A DNA stretch of 64,000 nucleotides from Pseudomonas moraviensis (GCF_900105805.1 NZ_LT629788.1:434001-498000); one strand, 5' to 3'; shown: positions 33,078-42,336, numbered from the stretch's first letter. The notes: generated by a model from the letters alone, not told the origin. Numbers and translations are program-made.

Positions 33078-34628
33078 ATGCACGCGCAAGTACAGACACA
33101 AGAACAACAACATGGCGCCAGCGGCAGCCTGCGCTTCAACGGGATCGGCAAGACCTTTCCCGGGGTAAAGGCGCTCGATGGCATCAGCTTCGTCGCCCAC
33201 CCCGGCCAGGTTCATGCCTTGATGGGCGAGAACGGTGCGGGCAAGTCGACGCTGCTGAAAATCCTCGGTGGCGCCTATATTCCGAGCAGCGGCGAACTGC
33301 AGATCGGCGAGCAGGCGATGGCGTTCAAGTCGACTGCCGACAGCATTGGCAGCGGTGTCGCGGTGATTCACCAGGAACTGCATCTGGTTCCGGAAATGAC
33401 CGTGGCCGAGAACCTGTTTCTCGGTCATCTGCCGGCCAGTTTCGGTTTGATCAATCGCAGCGAACTGCGCCAGAAGGCCTTGAATTGCCTGAAAGGCCTG
33501 GCGGACGAAATCGATCCGCAAACCAAAGTCGGGCGCTTGTCGCTGGGCCAGCGCCAATTGGTCGAAATCGCCAAAGCGTTGTCTCGTGGTGCCCACGTCA
33601 TCGCTTTCGACGAACCGACCAGCAGCCTCTCGGCGCGCGAGATCGATCGCTTGATGGCGATCATCGGGCGCCTGCGCGATGAGGGCAAAGTGGTGCTCTA
33701 CGTGTCCCATCGCATGGAAGAAGTGTTCCGCATCTGCGACGCCGTGACGGTGTTCAAGGACGGCCGCTACGTGCGCACGTTTGAAGACATGAGCCAGTTG
33801 ACCCACGATCAACTGGTGACCTGCATGGTCGGTCGCGACATTCAGGATATCTACGATTACCGCCATCGCCCCCGTGGCGCCGTGGCGTTGAAAGTCGACG
33901 GTTTACTTGGCCCGGGCCTGCGCGAGCCGATCAGTTTCGAAGCGCACAAGGGCGAGATCCTTGGCCTGTTCGGGCTGGTCGGGGCAGGGCGCACCGAGCT
34001 GTTTCGTCTGCTCAGTGGCCTGGAGCGCAACACCGCCGGACGCCTTGAATTGCGCGGCCATGAGCTGAAACTGCGTTCGCCCCGTGACGCGATTGCCGCC
34101 GGCATTCTGCTCTGCCCGGAAGACCGCAAGAAGGAAGGCATCATTCCGCTGGCCAGCGTCGCCGAGAATATCAACATCAGTGCTCGTGGTGCGCATTCCG
34201 GGCTTGGCTGCCTGATCCGTGGCCTGTGGGAAAAGGGCAACGCCGACAAGCAGATCAAGGCCCTGAAAGTGAAAACCCCGCACGCCGGCCAGCAGATCAA
34301 GTTCCTTTCCGGCGGCAACCAGCAGAAGGCCATTCTCGGCCGCTGGCTGTCGATGCCGATGAAGGTTTTGCTGCTCGACGAACCGACCCGTGGCATCGAC
34401 ATCGGCGCCAAGGCCGAGATCTACCAGATCATCCACAACCTCGCCGCCGACGGCATTTCGGTGATCGTGGTGTCCAGCGATCTGATGGAAGTGATGGGCA
34501 TTTCCGACCGCATCCTGGTGCTGTGCGAAGGCGCCCTGCGCGGCGAAGTCAGCCGCGACCAGGCCAATGAATCCAACCTGCTGCAACTGGCTTTGCCACG
34601 CCACCGCGCTGACGGCGTGGCGAACTGA
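33078..34628 (+). CDS. araG: L-arabinose/D-galactose ABC transporter ATP-binding protein
   Basis: A 516-residue double ATPase of the sugar CUT2 family. The N-terminal half has Walker A 'GENGAGKST', signature 'LSLGQRQLVEIAKAL' and Walker B 'IAFDEPTS'. The C-terminal half has the degenerate Walker A 'GLVGAGRTEL', the signature 'LSGGNQQKAILGRW' and 'LLLDEPTRGID'. The sequence follows E. coli AraG. GAGGTGG precedes the ATG. It powers import through AraH. Confidence 0.95.
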   Translation: MHAQVQTQEQQHGASGSLRFNGIGKTFPGVKALDGISFVAHPGQVHALMGENGAGKSTLLKILGGAYIPSSGELQIGEQAMAFKSTADSIGSGVAVIHQELHLVPEMTVAENLFLGHLPASFGLINRSELRQKALNCLKGLADEIDPQTKVGRLSLGQRQLVEIAKALSRGAHVIAFDEPTSSLSAREIDRLMAIIGRLRDEGKVVLYVSHRMEEVFRICDAVTVFKDGRYVRTFEDMSQLTHDQLVTCMVGRDIQDIYDYRHRPRGAVALKVDGLLGPGLREPISFEAHKGEILGLFGLVGAGRTELFRLLSGLERNTAGRLELRGHELKLRSPRDAIAAGILLCPEDRKKEGIIPLASVAENINISARGAHSGLGCLIRGLWEKGNADKQIKALKVKTPHAGQQIKFLSGGNQQKAILGRWLSMPMKVLLLDEPTRGIDIGAKAEIYQIIHNLAADGISVIVVSSDLMEVMGISDRILVLCEGALRGEVSRDQANESNLLQLALPRHRADGVAN

Positions 34629-34637
34629 GAGGTGACT

Positions 34638-35609
34638 ATGATGACTACCCAAAACGAAACCCTGCCGACCGAGCGCAAACCGCTGGACCTGCGGCGCTTC
34701 CTTGATGACTGGGTCATGCTGCTGGCGGCGATCGGCATCTTTGTCGCCTGCACGCTGCTGATCGACAACTTCCTCTCGCCGCTGAACATGCGCGGTCTGG
34801 GCCTGGCGATTTCCACCACCGGCATCGCCGCGTGCACCATGCTTTACTGCCTGGCGTCGGGACACTTCGACCTCTCGGTCGGTTCGGTGATTGCCTGTGC
34901 CGGCGTGGTCGCGGCGGTGGTGATGCGTGACACCAACAGCGTGTTTCTCGGGGTCAGTGCGGCGCTGGTGATGGGCCTGATCGTCGGGTTGATCAACGGC
35001 ATCGTGATTGCCAAGTTGCGCGTCAATGCGTTGATCACGACGCTGGCGACCATGCAGATCGTTCGCGGTCTGGCTTATATCTTTGCCAACGGCAAAGCGG
35101 TCGGCGTCTCGCAGGAATCCTTCTTCGTCTTCGGTAACGGCCAGTTGTTCGGCGTGCCGGTGCCGATCCTGATCACCATTGTCTGCTTCCTGTTCTTCGG
35201 CTGGCTGCTGAACTACACCACCTACGGACGCAACACCATGGCCATCGGTGGCAACCAGGAAGCGGCGCTGTTGGCGGGCGTCAACGTCGACCGCACCAAG
35301 ATCATCATCTTCGCCGTGCACGGTGTGATCGGCGCGCTGGCGGGGGTGATCCTGGCCTCGCGGATGACTTCCGGGCAGCCAATGATTGGTCAGGGTTTTG
35401 AACTGACGGTGATCTCGGCTTGCGTGCTGGGCGGGGTTTCGCTGAGCGGCGGCATCGGCATGATCCGCCATGTGATTGCCGGGGTGTTGATTCTGGCGAT
35501 CATCGAGAACGCGATGAACCTGAAGAACATCGATACGTTTTATCAGTATGTAATTCGGGGTTCGATCCTGTTGTTGGCTGTGGTCATTGACCGCCTGAAA
35601 CAACGCTAA
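34638..35609 (+). CDS. araH: L-arabinose/D-galactose ABC transporter permease
   Basis: A 323-residue polytopic membrane protein of the CUT2 permease family, with 'LASGHFDLSVGSVIACAG' and 'GGVSLSGGIGMI' segments typical of AraH/RbsC. The ATG at 34638 sits just after AGAGGTG; another ATG follows directly, and a GTG at 34632 overlaps the Shine-Dalgarno sequence. It completes the AraFGH importer. A CTCTCCC-type repeat begins after its stop. Confidence 0.94.
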   Translation: MMTTQNETLPTERKPLDLRRFLDDWVMLLAAIGIFVACTLLIDNFLSPLNMRGLGLAISTTGIAACTMLYCLASGHFDLSVGSVIACAGVVAAVVMRDTNSVFLGVSAALVMGLIVGLINGIVIAKLRVNALITTLATMQIVRGLAYIFANGKAVGVSQESFFVFGNGQLFGVPVPILITIVCFLFFGWLLNYTTYGRNTMAIGGNQEAALLAGVNVDRTKIIIFAVHGVIGALAGVILASRMTSGQPMIGQGFELTVISACVLGGVSLSGGIGMIRHVIAGVLILAIIENAMNLKNIDTFYQYVIRGSILLLAVVIDRLKQR

Positions 35610-35621
35610 CGTCAAGAACTA

Positions 35622-35800
35622 CCCTCACCCCAGCCCTCTCCCGGAGGGAGAGGGGGCCGACCGAGGTGTCTTGCGGTCTACATCGACCTGCAAGGTTGGG
35701 TCGATTGTGGATTCGCTAAAGCAATATCAGGCCGGCATACCTCTTGAGCATCCCCCATTCAGTCCCCTCTCCCTCCGGGAGAGGGCTAGGGTGAGGGTGC
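35622..35800. repeat. Inverted repeat pair, CCCTCTCCC(T)CCGGGAGAGGG class
   Basis: An arm at about 35622-35662 (ACCCTCACCCCAGCCCTCTC, then CCGGAGGGAGAGGG) is inverted at about 35758-35800. It fills most of the 268-bp gap between araH and the HutC-type regulator and is a separate repeat family from the REP sequences. Confidence 0.8.
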
Positions 35801-35877
35801 TTTTGACTTTCAACCTTCTGTCTCTTCCCCGAGATTTTCCTTGCTCGCCCGCACCCGTTTCGGTTATCAATTTGTAC

Positions 35878-36591
35878 ATGATTAGACAGGTACGATTCGA
35901 CAAGAAACAAAGGGTGGTCGACGAGCTCGTCCGACGCATCGAAAGCGGCCTCATGGAGGACGGCTTTCTGTTGCCCGGCGAACATCAGTTGGCTCAAGAA
36001 TTCCAGGTCAGCCGTGGCACCTTGCGTGAGGCGCTGGCCGAGCTGAAGCGGCGCAAGTACATCGCCACGCAAAGTGGGGTCGGTTCCATCGTGACCTTCG
36101 ACGGTGTCGCGCTGGATCAGCGCAGCGGCTGGGCGCAGGCGCTGGCCGACAGCGGGGCGCTGATCAACACCGAAGTGTTGCGCCTCGAAGCCGTAACCCG
36201 ACCTGATCTGCTGGTGCGTTTCGGCACCGATCAATTCATCACCCTCGACCGTCGCCGGCGCGCCACCGACGGTACGCTGGTGTCTCTGGAACGTGCATTG
36301 ATGCCGGCCAACGGCGGCCTGGAAAGCCTGCCGCGTGTCGGTCTGATCGACAATTCTCTGACCATCACCCTGGCCGCCTACGGCTACATCGGCGAACGCG
36401 GCGATCAGTGGATCGGCGCCGAGCCGCTGAGTGCCGAAGACGCCGAGTTGCTCGGTCGCCCGGCCGGCACGGTGTTCCTCAAGGCGCTGCGCACCACCTA
36501 CGACCGACAGAATCGTTTCATGGAGCAGGTCGAAAGTCTGCTCGATCCAGTGCACTTTCGTCTGCACCTGCAATTTGGAGAATCGAAATGA
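35878..36591 (+). CDS. HutC-subfamily GntR regulator (YegW-like)
   Basis: A 237-residue regulator with an N-terminal winged helix ('LLPGEHQLAQEFQVSRGTLREALAELKRRKYI', about residues 28-60) and a UTRA-type effector domain ('RRRATDGTLVSLERALMP', later 'LRTTYDRQNRFMEQVESL'). No clear Shine-Dalgarno precedes the ATG at 35878, so the transcript may be leaderless or the start may be elsewhere. Its stop overlaps the next start by 4 nt. It probably controls the four-gene cluster it begins. Confidence 0.85.
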   Translation: MIRQVRFDKKQRVVDELVRRIESGLMEDGFLLPGEHQLAQEFQVSRGTLREALAELKRRKYIATQSGVGSIVTFDGVALDQRSGWAQALADSGALINTEVLRLEAVTRPDLLVRFGTDQFITLDRRRRATDGTLVSLERALMPANGGLESLPRVGLIDNSLTITLAAYGYIGERGDQWIGAEPLSAEDAELLGRPAGTVFLKALRTTYDRQNRFMEQVESLLDPVHFRLHLQFGESK

Positions 36592-37586
36592 CCGCGCTCA
36601 ACCGTGCGCTCGGCGCTTTCTACGGTCTGGCCCTGGGTGATGCGCTGGGCATGCCGACGCAGTCGCTCGATCGTGAAACGATCAAAGCGCGCTTCGGACA
36701 GATCACTGATCTGCAGGATGCCGGTCCCTTGCAACCGATCGCTGCGAACATGCCCAAGGGCTCAATCACCGATGACACCGAACAGGCGATTCTGGTTGGC
36801 GAGTTGCTGGTCGAAGGTCAGGGCCGCATCGAACCCGCCGTGCTTGCCCAACGCTTGATCGAATGGGAAGCACAGATGCAGGCCAAAGGCTCGCAGGACT
36901 TGCTCGGCCCGTCGACCAAACGCGCCATCGAGATGATCCTCGCCGGGCATTCCCCGGAAGAAGCCGGGCGCTACGGCACTACCAACGGCGCGGCGATGCG
37001 CATCACCCCGGTGGGAATAGCTGCGAACGTGGCCGATCCGCAGCGCTTCATTGCGGCAGTGGTGCAAGCCTGTCAGGTGACTCACAACACCACGTTGGGG
37101 ATTTCCAGCGCGGCGGCGGTGGCGGCGGTGGTCTCGGCCGGAATCAATGGCGTCGATCTGGGCGAGGCGCTGAACCTCGGCCAGCAGATTGCCCAGCAAG
37201 CCGAAGTCCACGGGCACTGGGTCGCCGGTGGGCGCATCGCCTCACGGATCAGTTGGGCGCGCAGCATCAGTGTCGACAGTGACAAAACACTGCTCGCCGA
37301 TCTGCTCTATGACGTGATCGGTACATCGGTGGCGTCGCAGGAGTCGGTGGTGGTTTCATTCGCGCTGGCGCAACAAGTGGCCATTGGCGAGATGAGCGCT
37401 TTTGACGCGGTGTGCATGGCCGCCAGCCTGGGTGGCGACACCGATACCATCGCGGCGATTCTCGGCGCCATGCTCGGGGCCTGCCTGGGGCTTGAGTGCT
37501 GGCCGGTACAGATGATCGAGACGGTGAAAGCGGTTAATCAACTTGAGCTCGAGCCATTGGTGCAGGGGCTTTTGGCCTTGCGTTGA
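36588..37586 (+). CDS. ADP-ribosylglycohydrolase-family protein (YegU-like)
   Basis: A 332-residue DraG/ARH-fold protein. The two-metal motifs are visible: 'LGDALGMPTQSLD' (about residues 16-28), 'ITDDTEQAIL' (about 61-70), 'NGAAMRITPVG' and 'SLGGDTDTIAAILGAMLGA' near the C-terminus. The family removes ADP-ribose or related N-glycosides. Its link to a nucleobase permease and a sugar kinase suggests a small-molecule N-riboside substrate rather than a protein. GGAG precedes the ATG. Confidence 0.88.
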   Translation: MTALNRALGAFYGLALGDALGMPTQSLDRETIKARFGQITDLQDAGPLQPIAANMPKGSITDDTEQAILVGELLVEGQGRIEPAVLAQRLIEWEAQMQAKGSQDLLGPSTKRAIEMILAGHSPEEAGRYGTTNGAAMRITPVGIAANVADPQRFIAAVVQACQVTHNTTLGISSAAAVAAVVSAGINGVDLGEALNLGQQIAQQAEVHGHWVAGGRIASRISWARSISVDSDKTLLADLLYDVIGTSVASQESVVVSFALAQQVAIGEMSAFDAVCMAASLGGDTDTIAAILGAMLGACLGLECWPVQMIETVKAVNQLELEPLVQGLLALR

Positions 37587-37598
37587 CTGGCTGGCCTC

Positions 37599-37663
37599 TT
37601 CGCGAGCAGGCTCGCTCCCACAATTGGAATGCATTTCCTTGTGGGAGCGAGCCTGCTCGCGAA
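37599..37663. repeat. REPIN, GGGAGCGAGCC family
   Basis: Perfect inverted 24-nt arms at 37599-37622 and 37640-37663. The rest of the gap up to the permease start shows no gene. Confidence 0.9.
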
Positions 37664-37788
37664 AGGGGCGGCGCATTTCTAAAGAATTCACACAGCAATG
37701 GATCGCACAGACAGGCCTCGGAAGGCCGGTTGTCTTGTCGTTTTGCATCATTGCCACAACCATAAAAAAGGCAAACAGGAGCATCTTC

Positions 37789-39255
37789 ATGAGTTCATCA
37801 ACCGCCGGGCAAAGCGTCGGGCAACTGGAAACCCGCGGCATCGAGCCGGTGCCGGAAGCCGAGTGCAACGGTCATCCGCTGCAGCTGTTCTGGGTCTGGT
37901 TTGCCGCCAATATTTCCATTCTCGGCCTGCCGCTGGGCGCCACGCTGGTGGCGTTTCGCGGGCTGGCGATCTGGCAGGCGATCATCGTCGCGATCCTCGG
38001 GGCCGCCGGTTCGTTTGCGGTGGTCGGCATCATTTCGATTGCCGGACGTCGTGGCCGCGCGCCGAGCCTGACGCTGTCGCGGGCGATCTTCGGCGTACGC
38101 GGCAACATCGGCCCGACGCTGGTTTCGCTGATGTCGCGTCTGGGTTGGGAAACCGTCAACACCACCACCGCGGCGTTCGTACTGCTGTCGCTGTGTTCGA
38201 TCCTGTTCGGCTCGCCGGTCGAGGCGAAAAGCGCGCCGGTACTGACGCTGATCTTTATCGCCATCTTCGTCCTGCTGACGTTGGCGGTGTCCGGGCTCGG
38301 CCACGCGACACTGCTGGTGATCCAGAAGTGGGCGACCTACGTGTTCGGCGCGCTGAACATTCTCGTCGGCGGCTTCCTCTGCGCGACCATCGACTGGAGT
38401 GCGGTGTTCAACGCCACGCCGGCGCCGCTGAGCGCGATGATCATCGGTATCGGCACCATGGCTGCCGGCACCGGCATCGGCTGGGCCAACGCCGGCGCCG
38501 ACATGTCGCGCTATCAGCACCGCAGCGTCAAGGCTGTGCGTCTGGTGGCGTCGGCGGCATTCGGCGCGGGCATTCCGCTGGTGCTGCTGATCACCCTCGG
38601 CGGCTTGCTCTCGGTGGGCAACAATGACCTGGCTTCGGCGACTGACCCGATCGTGGCGATCCGCGACATGCTGCCCACCTGGATGGCCGTGCCGTACCTG
38701 ATCACCGCGTTCGGCGGCCTGCTGCTGTCGAACAACCTGTCGGTGTACTCGGCCGGCCTGACCACGCTGACCCTGGGTCTCAAGGTCAAACGCGTCTACG
38801 CGGTGGTGGTCGACATCGTCGCGATCTTCGCCGGCTCGATCTACTTCATGCTGATCGCCGACAGTTTCTACGGCCCGTTCATCACCTTCATTTCCCTGCT
38901 GGCGGTGCCGATCACTGCGTGGGTGGGGATCTTCGTGGTCGACCTGATTCACCGTCACTACTACAGCCCCAAAGACCTGCTCGACGTCAGCCCGAGCAGC
39001 GCCTACTGGTATCGCGGCGGCATCGAGTGGCGCGCGTTCGGCGCCTGGGCGATCGCCATCGTGCTCGGCTTCAGCTTCACCACCATCGGCACCACGGCGG
39101 AAAACGTCTGGTTCAATGGCTTTCTGTCCGACTCCTGGCTGGGCCACAACGGCCTCGGCTGGATCGTGACCTTCGTCGTCGCCGGTGGCCTTTACCTGAT
39201 ACTCGGCGGCGCGAAAGATCGCCGCGCCGCGCAACCCGAGAATGCTCATGCCTAA
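37789..39255 (+). CDS. NCS1-family purine-cytosine permease-like transporter
   Basis: A 488-residue integral membrane protein of the nucleobase:cation symporter-1 family. It has about twelve hydrophobic segments, the N-terminal 'FWVWFAANISILGLPLGATL' pattern and the 'GWANAGADMSRYQ' motif (about residues 231-243). It should import a nucleobase or nucleoside-like compound. ACAGGA lies 8 nt before the ATG at 37789. The reading continues 8 bp into the kinase gene. E. coli yegTUVW uses a different transporter type here. Confidence 0.88.
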   Translation: MSSSTAGQSVGQLETRGIEPVPEAECNGHPLQLFWVWFAANISILGLPLGATLVAFRGLAIWQAIIVAILGAAGSFAVVGIISIAGRRGRAPSLTLSRAIFGVRGNIGPTLVSLMSRLGWETVNTTTAAFVLLSLCSILFGSPVEAKSAPVLTLIFIAIFVLLTLAVSGLGHATLLVIQKWATYVFGALNILVGGFLCATIDWSAVFNATPAPLSAMIIGIGTMAAGTGIGWANAGADMSRYQHRSVKAVRLVASAAFGAGIPLVLLITLGGLLSVGNNDLASATDPIVAIRDMLPTWMAVPYLITAFGGLLLSNNLSVYSAGLTTLTLGLKVKRVYAVVVDIVAIFAGSIYFMLIADSFYGPFITFISLLAVPITAWVGIFVVDLIHRHYYSPKDLLDVSPSSAYWYRGGIEWRAFGAWAIAIVLGFSFTTIGTTAENVWFNGFLSDSWLGHNGLGWIVTFVVAGGLYLILGGAKDRRAAQPENAHA

Positions 39256-40177
39256 GATGTTGCACACCGGCCAGGTCATCATCGACCTGGTCATGGCCGT
39301 GGATAAATTGCCGCAGATTGGCGGCGACGTACTGGCGCAGTCGGCGGGATTCGAAGCCGGTGGCGGTTTCAACGTGATGGCGGCGGCGGTGCGTAACGGC
39401 TTGCCGGTGGTCTATCTCGGTCGCCATGGTAGCGGGCGCTTCGGCGATCTGGCACGCCAAGCGATGCAGGCGGAAGGTATCTGCATTGGCATCCGCGAAC
39501 CGGCCGAGCGAGACACCGGGTTGTGTGTGGCGCTGACCGATGCCTCGGCCGAACGCAGTTTCATTTCCTACATCGGCGCCGAAGGCGAGGTGACCGAGGA
39601 GGATTTGAACAGCGTGCTGGCCGAGGCCGGCGATTACGTTTATCTGAGTGGTTACAGCCTGCTGCACGAGGGCAAGGCGCAGGCGTTGCTCGACTGGACA
39701 CTGGCGCTGCCGGGATCGGTCAATGTGGTGTTCGACCCGGGACCGCTGGTGGAATCGCCCGACGCGCCGATGATGCAAGCGTTGCTGCCGCGCATCGATG
39801 TGTGGACCAGCAACAGTGTCGAGGCGCTGCGTTTTACCGGCGCTGATGAGATTGGCGTGGCAATGGATCGTCTGGCGAAATTTTTGCCTGGAGATGTGCT
39901 GATGGTGGTGCGCGACGGGCCGCAGGGTTGCTGGATTCAACAGCGTGGCGAGCGTCGTCAGGTGCCGGGATTTGCTGTGAAAGCGCTGGACAGTAATGGC
40001 GCCGGCGATGCCCACGCCGGGGTGTTTGTTGCCGGATTGGCGCAGGGATTGGATGCGTGGGAATCGGCCAGGCGCGCCAATGCTGCGGCAGCGCTGGCGG
40101 TAACTCGCTGGGGGCCGGCGACATCGCCGGGGGCGGCTGAGGTGGATGAGTTTATCCGCGAGTCCTGTGGCGACTGA
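39248..40177 (+). CDS. PfkB/ribokinase-family sugar kinase (YegV-like)
   Basis: A 309-residue kinase. The N-terminal 'AGFEAGGGFNVMAAAVRNG' substrate segment (about residues 36-54) and the C-terminal 'LDSNGAGDAHAGVFVAGLA' with the catalytic Asp and anion hole are PfkB hallmarks. The start at 39248 (MPKML) overlaps the permease by 8 nt; ATG 39242 is an alternative. It would phosphorylate the sugar or nucleoside released by the glycohydrolase. The substrate is unknown. Confidence 0.87.
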   Translation: MPKMLHTGQVIIDLVMAVDKLPQIGGDVLAQSAGFEAGGGFNVMAAAVRNGLPVVYLGRHGSGRFGDLARQAMQAEGICIGIREPAERDTGLCVALTDASAERSFISYIGAEGEVTEEDLNSVLAEAGDYVYLSGYSLLHEGKAQALLDWTLALPGSVNVVFDPGPLVESPDAPMMQALLPRIDVWTSNSVEALRFTGADEIGVAMDRLAKFLPGDVLMVVRDGPQGCWIQQRGERRQVPGFAVKALDSNGAGDAHAGVFVAGLAQGLDAWESARRANAAAALAVTRWGPATSPGAAEVDEFIRESCGD

Positions 40178-40182
40178 TCCAC

Positions 40183-40210
40183 GGCCATCGCGAGCAGGCT
40201 CGCTCCTACA
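40183..40210 (+). repeat. Single REP element
   Basis: One arm ending CGAGCAGGCTCGCTCCTACA, without an inverted partner nearby. Confidence 0.75.
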
Positions 40211-40221
40211 GTGGGGGCGTT

Positions 40222-40602
40222 CTAGCCCGCTTTGCGCAACGCCTCGATCAACTCCTGCTTGCGCATCGACGAGCGCCCCGGAATATTCTTCGCCCGGGCT
40301 TCCTTCATCAGGCTGTCGACAGTCTGGGTGTCCTTCGAAGTTTCGCTGTTACGCGAGTGCCCCTTGCGACTGGCCACCGCGCGGCGCGATGACTCTTTGC
40401 GCTCTTGCGACTTGGCGCTCGCAGGCTTTTTGCGCCCTGAGCCGCCGGACTTTTCACCGCCGCCGGATTGTTTATTCACCGTCGCCCAAGCGCGCGCCTC
40501 GGCTTCATCTTTCGACACGCCCTTTTTCTCGTAGCTGTCTTCGATGTGCTCGGCTTTGCGCTTCTGTTCTGTGGTGTATTTGTCTTTGCTTCCACGAGGC
40601 AT
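40222..40602 (-). CDS. Small basic protein with C-terminal Rho-N/SAP-like segment
   Basis: A 126-residue, Lys/Arg/Ser-rich protein. The N-terminal 40 residues ('YTTEQKRKAEHIEDSYEKKG', then 'EAEARAWATVNKQSGGG') resemble small proteins often annotated as plasmid stabilisation proteins in Pseudomonas. The last 32 residues ('SLMKEARAKNIPGRSSMRKQ', then 'ELIEALRKAG') match a Rho N-terminal-like or SAP-like nucleic-acid-binding fold. AAGGAG lies 7 nt before the ATG. A DNA- or RNA-binding role is an inference; nothing shows a plasmid function. Confidence 0.75.
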   Translation of the reverse strand: MPRGSKDKYTTEQKRKAEHIEDSYEKKGVSKDEAEARAWATVNKQSGGGEKSGGSGRKKPASAKSQERKESSRRAVASRKGHSRNSETSKDTQTVDSLMKEARAKNIPGRSSMRKQELIEALRKAG

Positions 40603-40706
40603 GGGATTTCTCCTTGCGTCAGGATGTGGTGCGTTGCGCCGAGGGCTGCGAATCTCTCGAGACGAATCAAACGTCCGAAGTCGAAAGTCCGCAGCCCCAT
40701 CCAGCG

Positions 40707-40961
40707 TCAGCTATCGAGTTTCTTCGCCGCTTCAACCCCGGCTGAACTGAGCTTGATCGGCAGGTTCAGCGAGTGTTCGCCCGCTTCACTGCATGTCACA
40801 TGACCGTGGTGAATCAGCCCGCGATCCTGCAGGGCGGCGAGGGCGCTGGCCACGACTTTCTCGCCCCGGTAATTGTCCAGCACCTCCTTGCCCAGACCAT
40901 TGGGATGCGCGTGGAGCAGACGGGTGAGGACTTCTTTTTCCAGGTCTTTGTCGACGTTCAT
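40707..40961 (-). CDS. Small hypothetical protein, winged-helix-like
   Basis: An 84-residue protein (MNVDKDLEKEVLTRLLHAHP...) with a predicted three-helix plus wing pattern: 'LASALAALQDRGLI'-type recognition helix and a 'HHGHVTC' wing. GAGG precedes the ATG. It lies among other minus-strand small genes. I do not recognise a named family. Confidence 0.65.
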   Translation of the reverse strand: MNVDKDLEKEVLTRLLHAHPNGLGKEVLDNYRGEKVVASALAALQDRGLIHHGHVTCSEAGEHSLNLPIKLSSAGVEAAKKLDS

Positions 40962-41005
40962 GGTTACCTCTTCATCGGAGTGAATAGGGCGCTCGCGTCG
41001 GCGAA

Positions 41006-41350
41006 CTACTGACCGGCACCTTCGGAACCGGAGCCACCGGTGGTGGTTTTCGAGCCGACACCCGGACCGGCATTGTCAGGCGTGGCGGCCGGGGAGTCTG
41101 GCGTGTTCATGCCGCCCTGACGTCCAGGATCGCTGCCCTGAGTGCGCGGGTCGGTACCGGTGGCTGGTGGCTGGTTGATCAGCGGCACACCGGAGCCATC
41201 GGTGTTCACACCGGGGGCACTGTTGATGGCAGGCGCACGTGGCGGGGTCGGATCGGTAGGGCCAGTGCCTGCTGCCGTGGACGAGGCGGCGAACACCGCA
41301 GGGCAGAGCAGGGCGCTGAAGACAAGAGCGGTCAACCTTGACGAGATCAT
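41006..41350 (-). CDS. Small secreted Pro/Gly/Thr-rich protein
   Basis: A 114-residue protein with a Sec signal peptide (MISSRLTALVFSALLCPAVFA, cleaved near residue 21) and a low-complexity mature part rich in Pro, Gly, Thr and Asn that looks disordered. The ATG at 41350 is preferred because GGAG precedes it and the signal peptide begins there; the frame extends 9 codons further. No function is assignable. Confidence 0.65.
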   Translation of the reverse strand: MISSRLTALVFSALLCPAVFAASSTAAGTGPTDPTPPRAPAINSAPGVNTDGSGVPLINQPPATGTDPRTQGSDPGRQGGMNTPDSPAATPDNAGPGVGSKTTTGGSGSEGAGQ

Positions 41351-41457
41351 AGGGCTTCTCCAGTGATTGGAATCCATACACTTGGTTGGTCAGCCCTGGT
41401 GTCGGATTGGTGCCTGATGATCGACGAACGGTCTTCACCGAGGTACGTCTTTGCTGT

Positions 41458-42111
41458 TCAGGCGATGCCGATCTCTTCCTTGAACTGCTCCATGAAATCC
41501 TTCAGACGGTGATGACGAATCTGTGCCAGACGCTGGCCGGTCGCGGTCTGAAAGCCGTCGGCCAGATGCAGCAGTTTGGTCTGGAAATGATCGAGGCAAA
41601 AACGTCTGTCGTCGTACTCGCGTTCATGCGCTTCGGGATCTTGCGGATCGTAGAGTGCCGAGCCCATGCGCCCGGCCACGTAGAAGGTTCGAGCAACGCC
41701 GAGCATGCCCAGCGAGTCGAGGCGATCGGCGTCCTGGACGATTTTCGCTTCGAGTGTCAGTGGGGTGATGTTGGCGGAAAAACTGTGGGCTTCGATGGCG
41801 TGGGCGACGTTGCTGATTTTCTCGCGGGGCCAGTTTTTTTCCTGCAGCACCGATGAAGCCTTGTCCGCGGCAAGACGTGAAGCCTGCGAGCGCAGAGCTG
41901 AGTTTTTCTCGACCGCGACGCAATCGTGCAGCAGCACGGCCGCAAGCAGCACCTCGAGATCGCCGCCTTCGGTTTCATGCAAGGTGCGTGCGTTGTGCCA
42001 GACCCGTTGCAGGTGGGCGAAGTCGTGGGCGCCGTCGTCCGAGGGTTCCAGTGCGTGCCGAATCAGCGCTGATGCCAGTGTTTCCATCGGCGCAAAACAG
42101 TTAACGGTCAT
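41458..42111 (-). CDS. HD-domain phosphohydrolase, YedJ-like
   Basis: A 217-residue HD-domain protein. The metal ligands are His in 'GAHDFAHLQRVWHNA' (about residues 27-41), His-Asp in 'LLHDCVAV' (about 60-67) and Asp in 'KIVQDADRLDSLG' (about 124-136). It aligns with E. coli YedJ over most of its length ('AIEAHSFSANITPLTLEAKI', 'LDHFQTKLL'). AAAGGA precedes the ATG at 42111. The substrate is unknown, though nucleotides are likely. Confidence 0.85.
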   Translation of the reverse strand: MTVNCFAPMETLASALIRHALEPSDDGAHDFAHLQRVWHNARTLHETEGGDLEVLLAAVLLHDCVAVEKNSALRSQASRLAADKASSVLQEKNWPREKISNVAHAIEAHSFSANITPLTLEAKIVQDADRLDSLGMLGVARTFYVAGRMGSALYDPQDPEAHEREYDDRRFCLDHFQTKLLHLADGFQTATGQRLAQIRHHRLKDFMEQFKEEIGIA

Positions 42112-42141
42112 AAGCATCCTTTCAGAATGTGCGGTATCAAC

Positions 42142-42230
42142 TGTGGGAGCGAGCCTGCTCGCGAAGACATTATGTCAGTTGACTCGAGGCTGACTGGAAG
42201 GACGTTTTCGCGAGCAGGCTCGCTCCCACA
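42142..42230. repeat. REPIN, GGGAGCGAGCC family
   Basis: Perfect inverted 24-nt arms at 42142-42165 and 42207-42230. Confidence 0.9.
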
Positions 42231-42336
42231 GGGGCAGCAGTGTTCATCAAATTGGGCAGGTCAGGATGTTTTGCCATGTGACGAGCGCCGCTGCGCGCCT
42301 TAGTATGGCGCTTTAATTTGCACACAAGGCCCGTCC

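Noticed and set aside
33903..35615. 570-codon minus-strand frame
   Set aside because: Antisense to araG and araH, whose motifs are unmistakable.
37798..39372. 524-codon minus-strand frame
   Set aside because: Antisense to the NCS1 permease, with Arg/Gln/Asp-rich shadow sequence.
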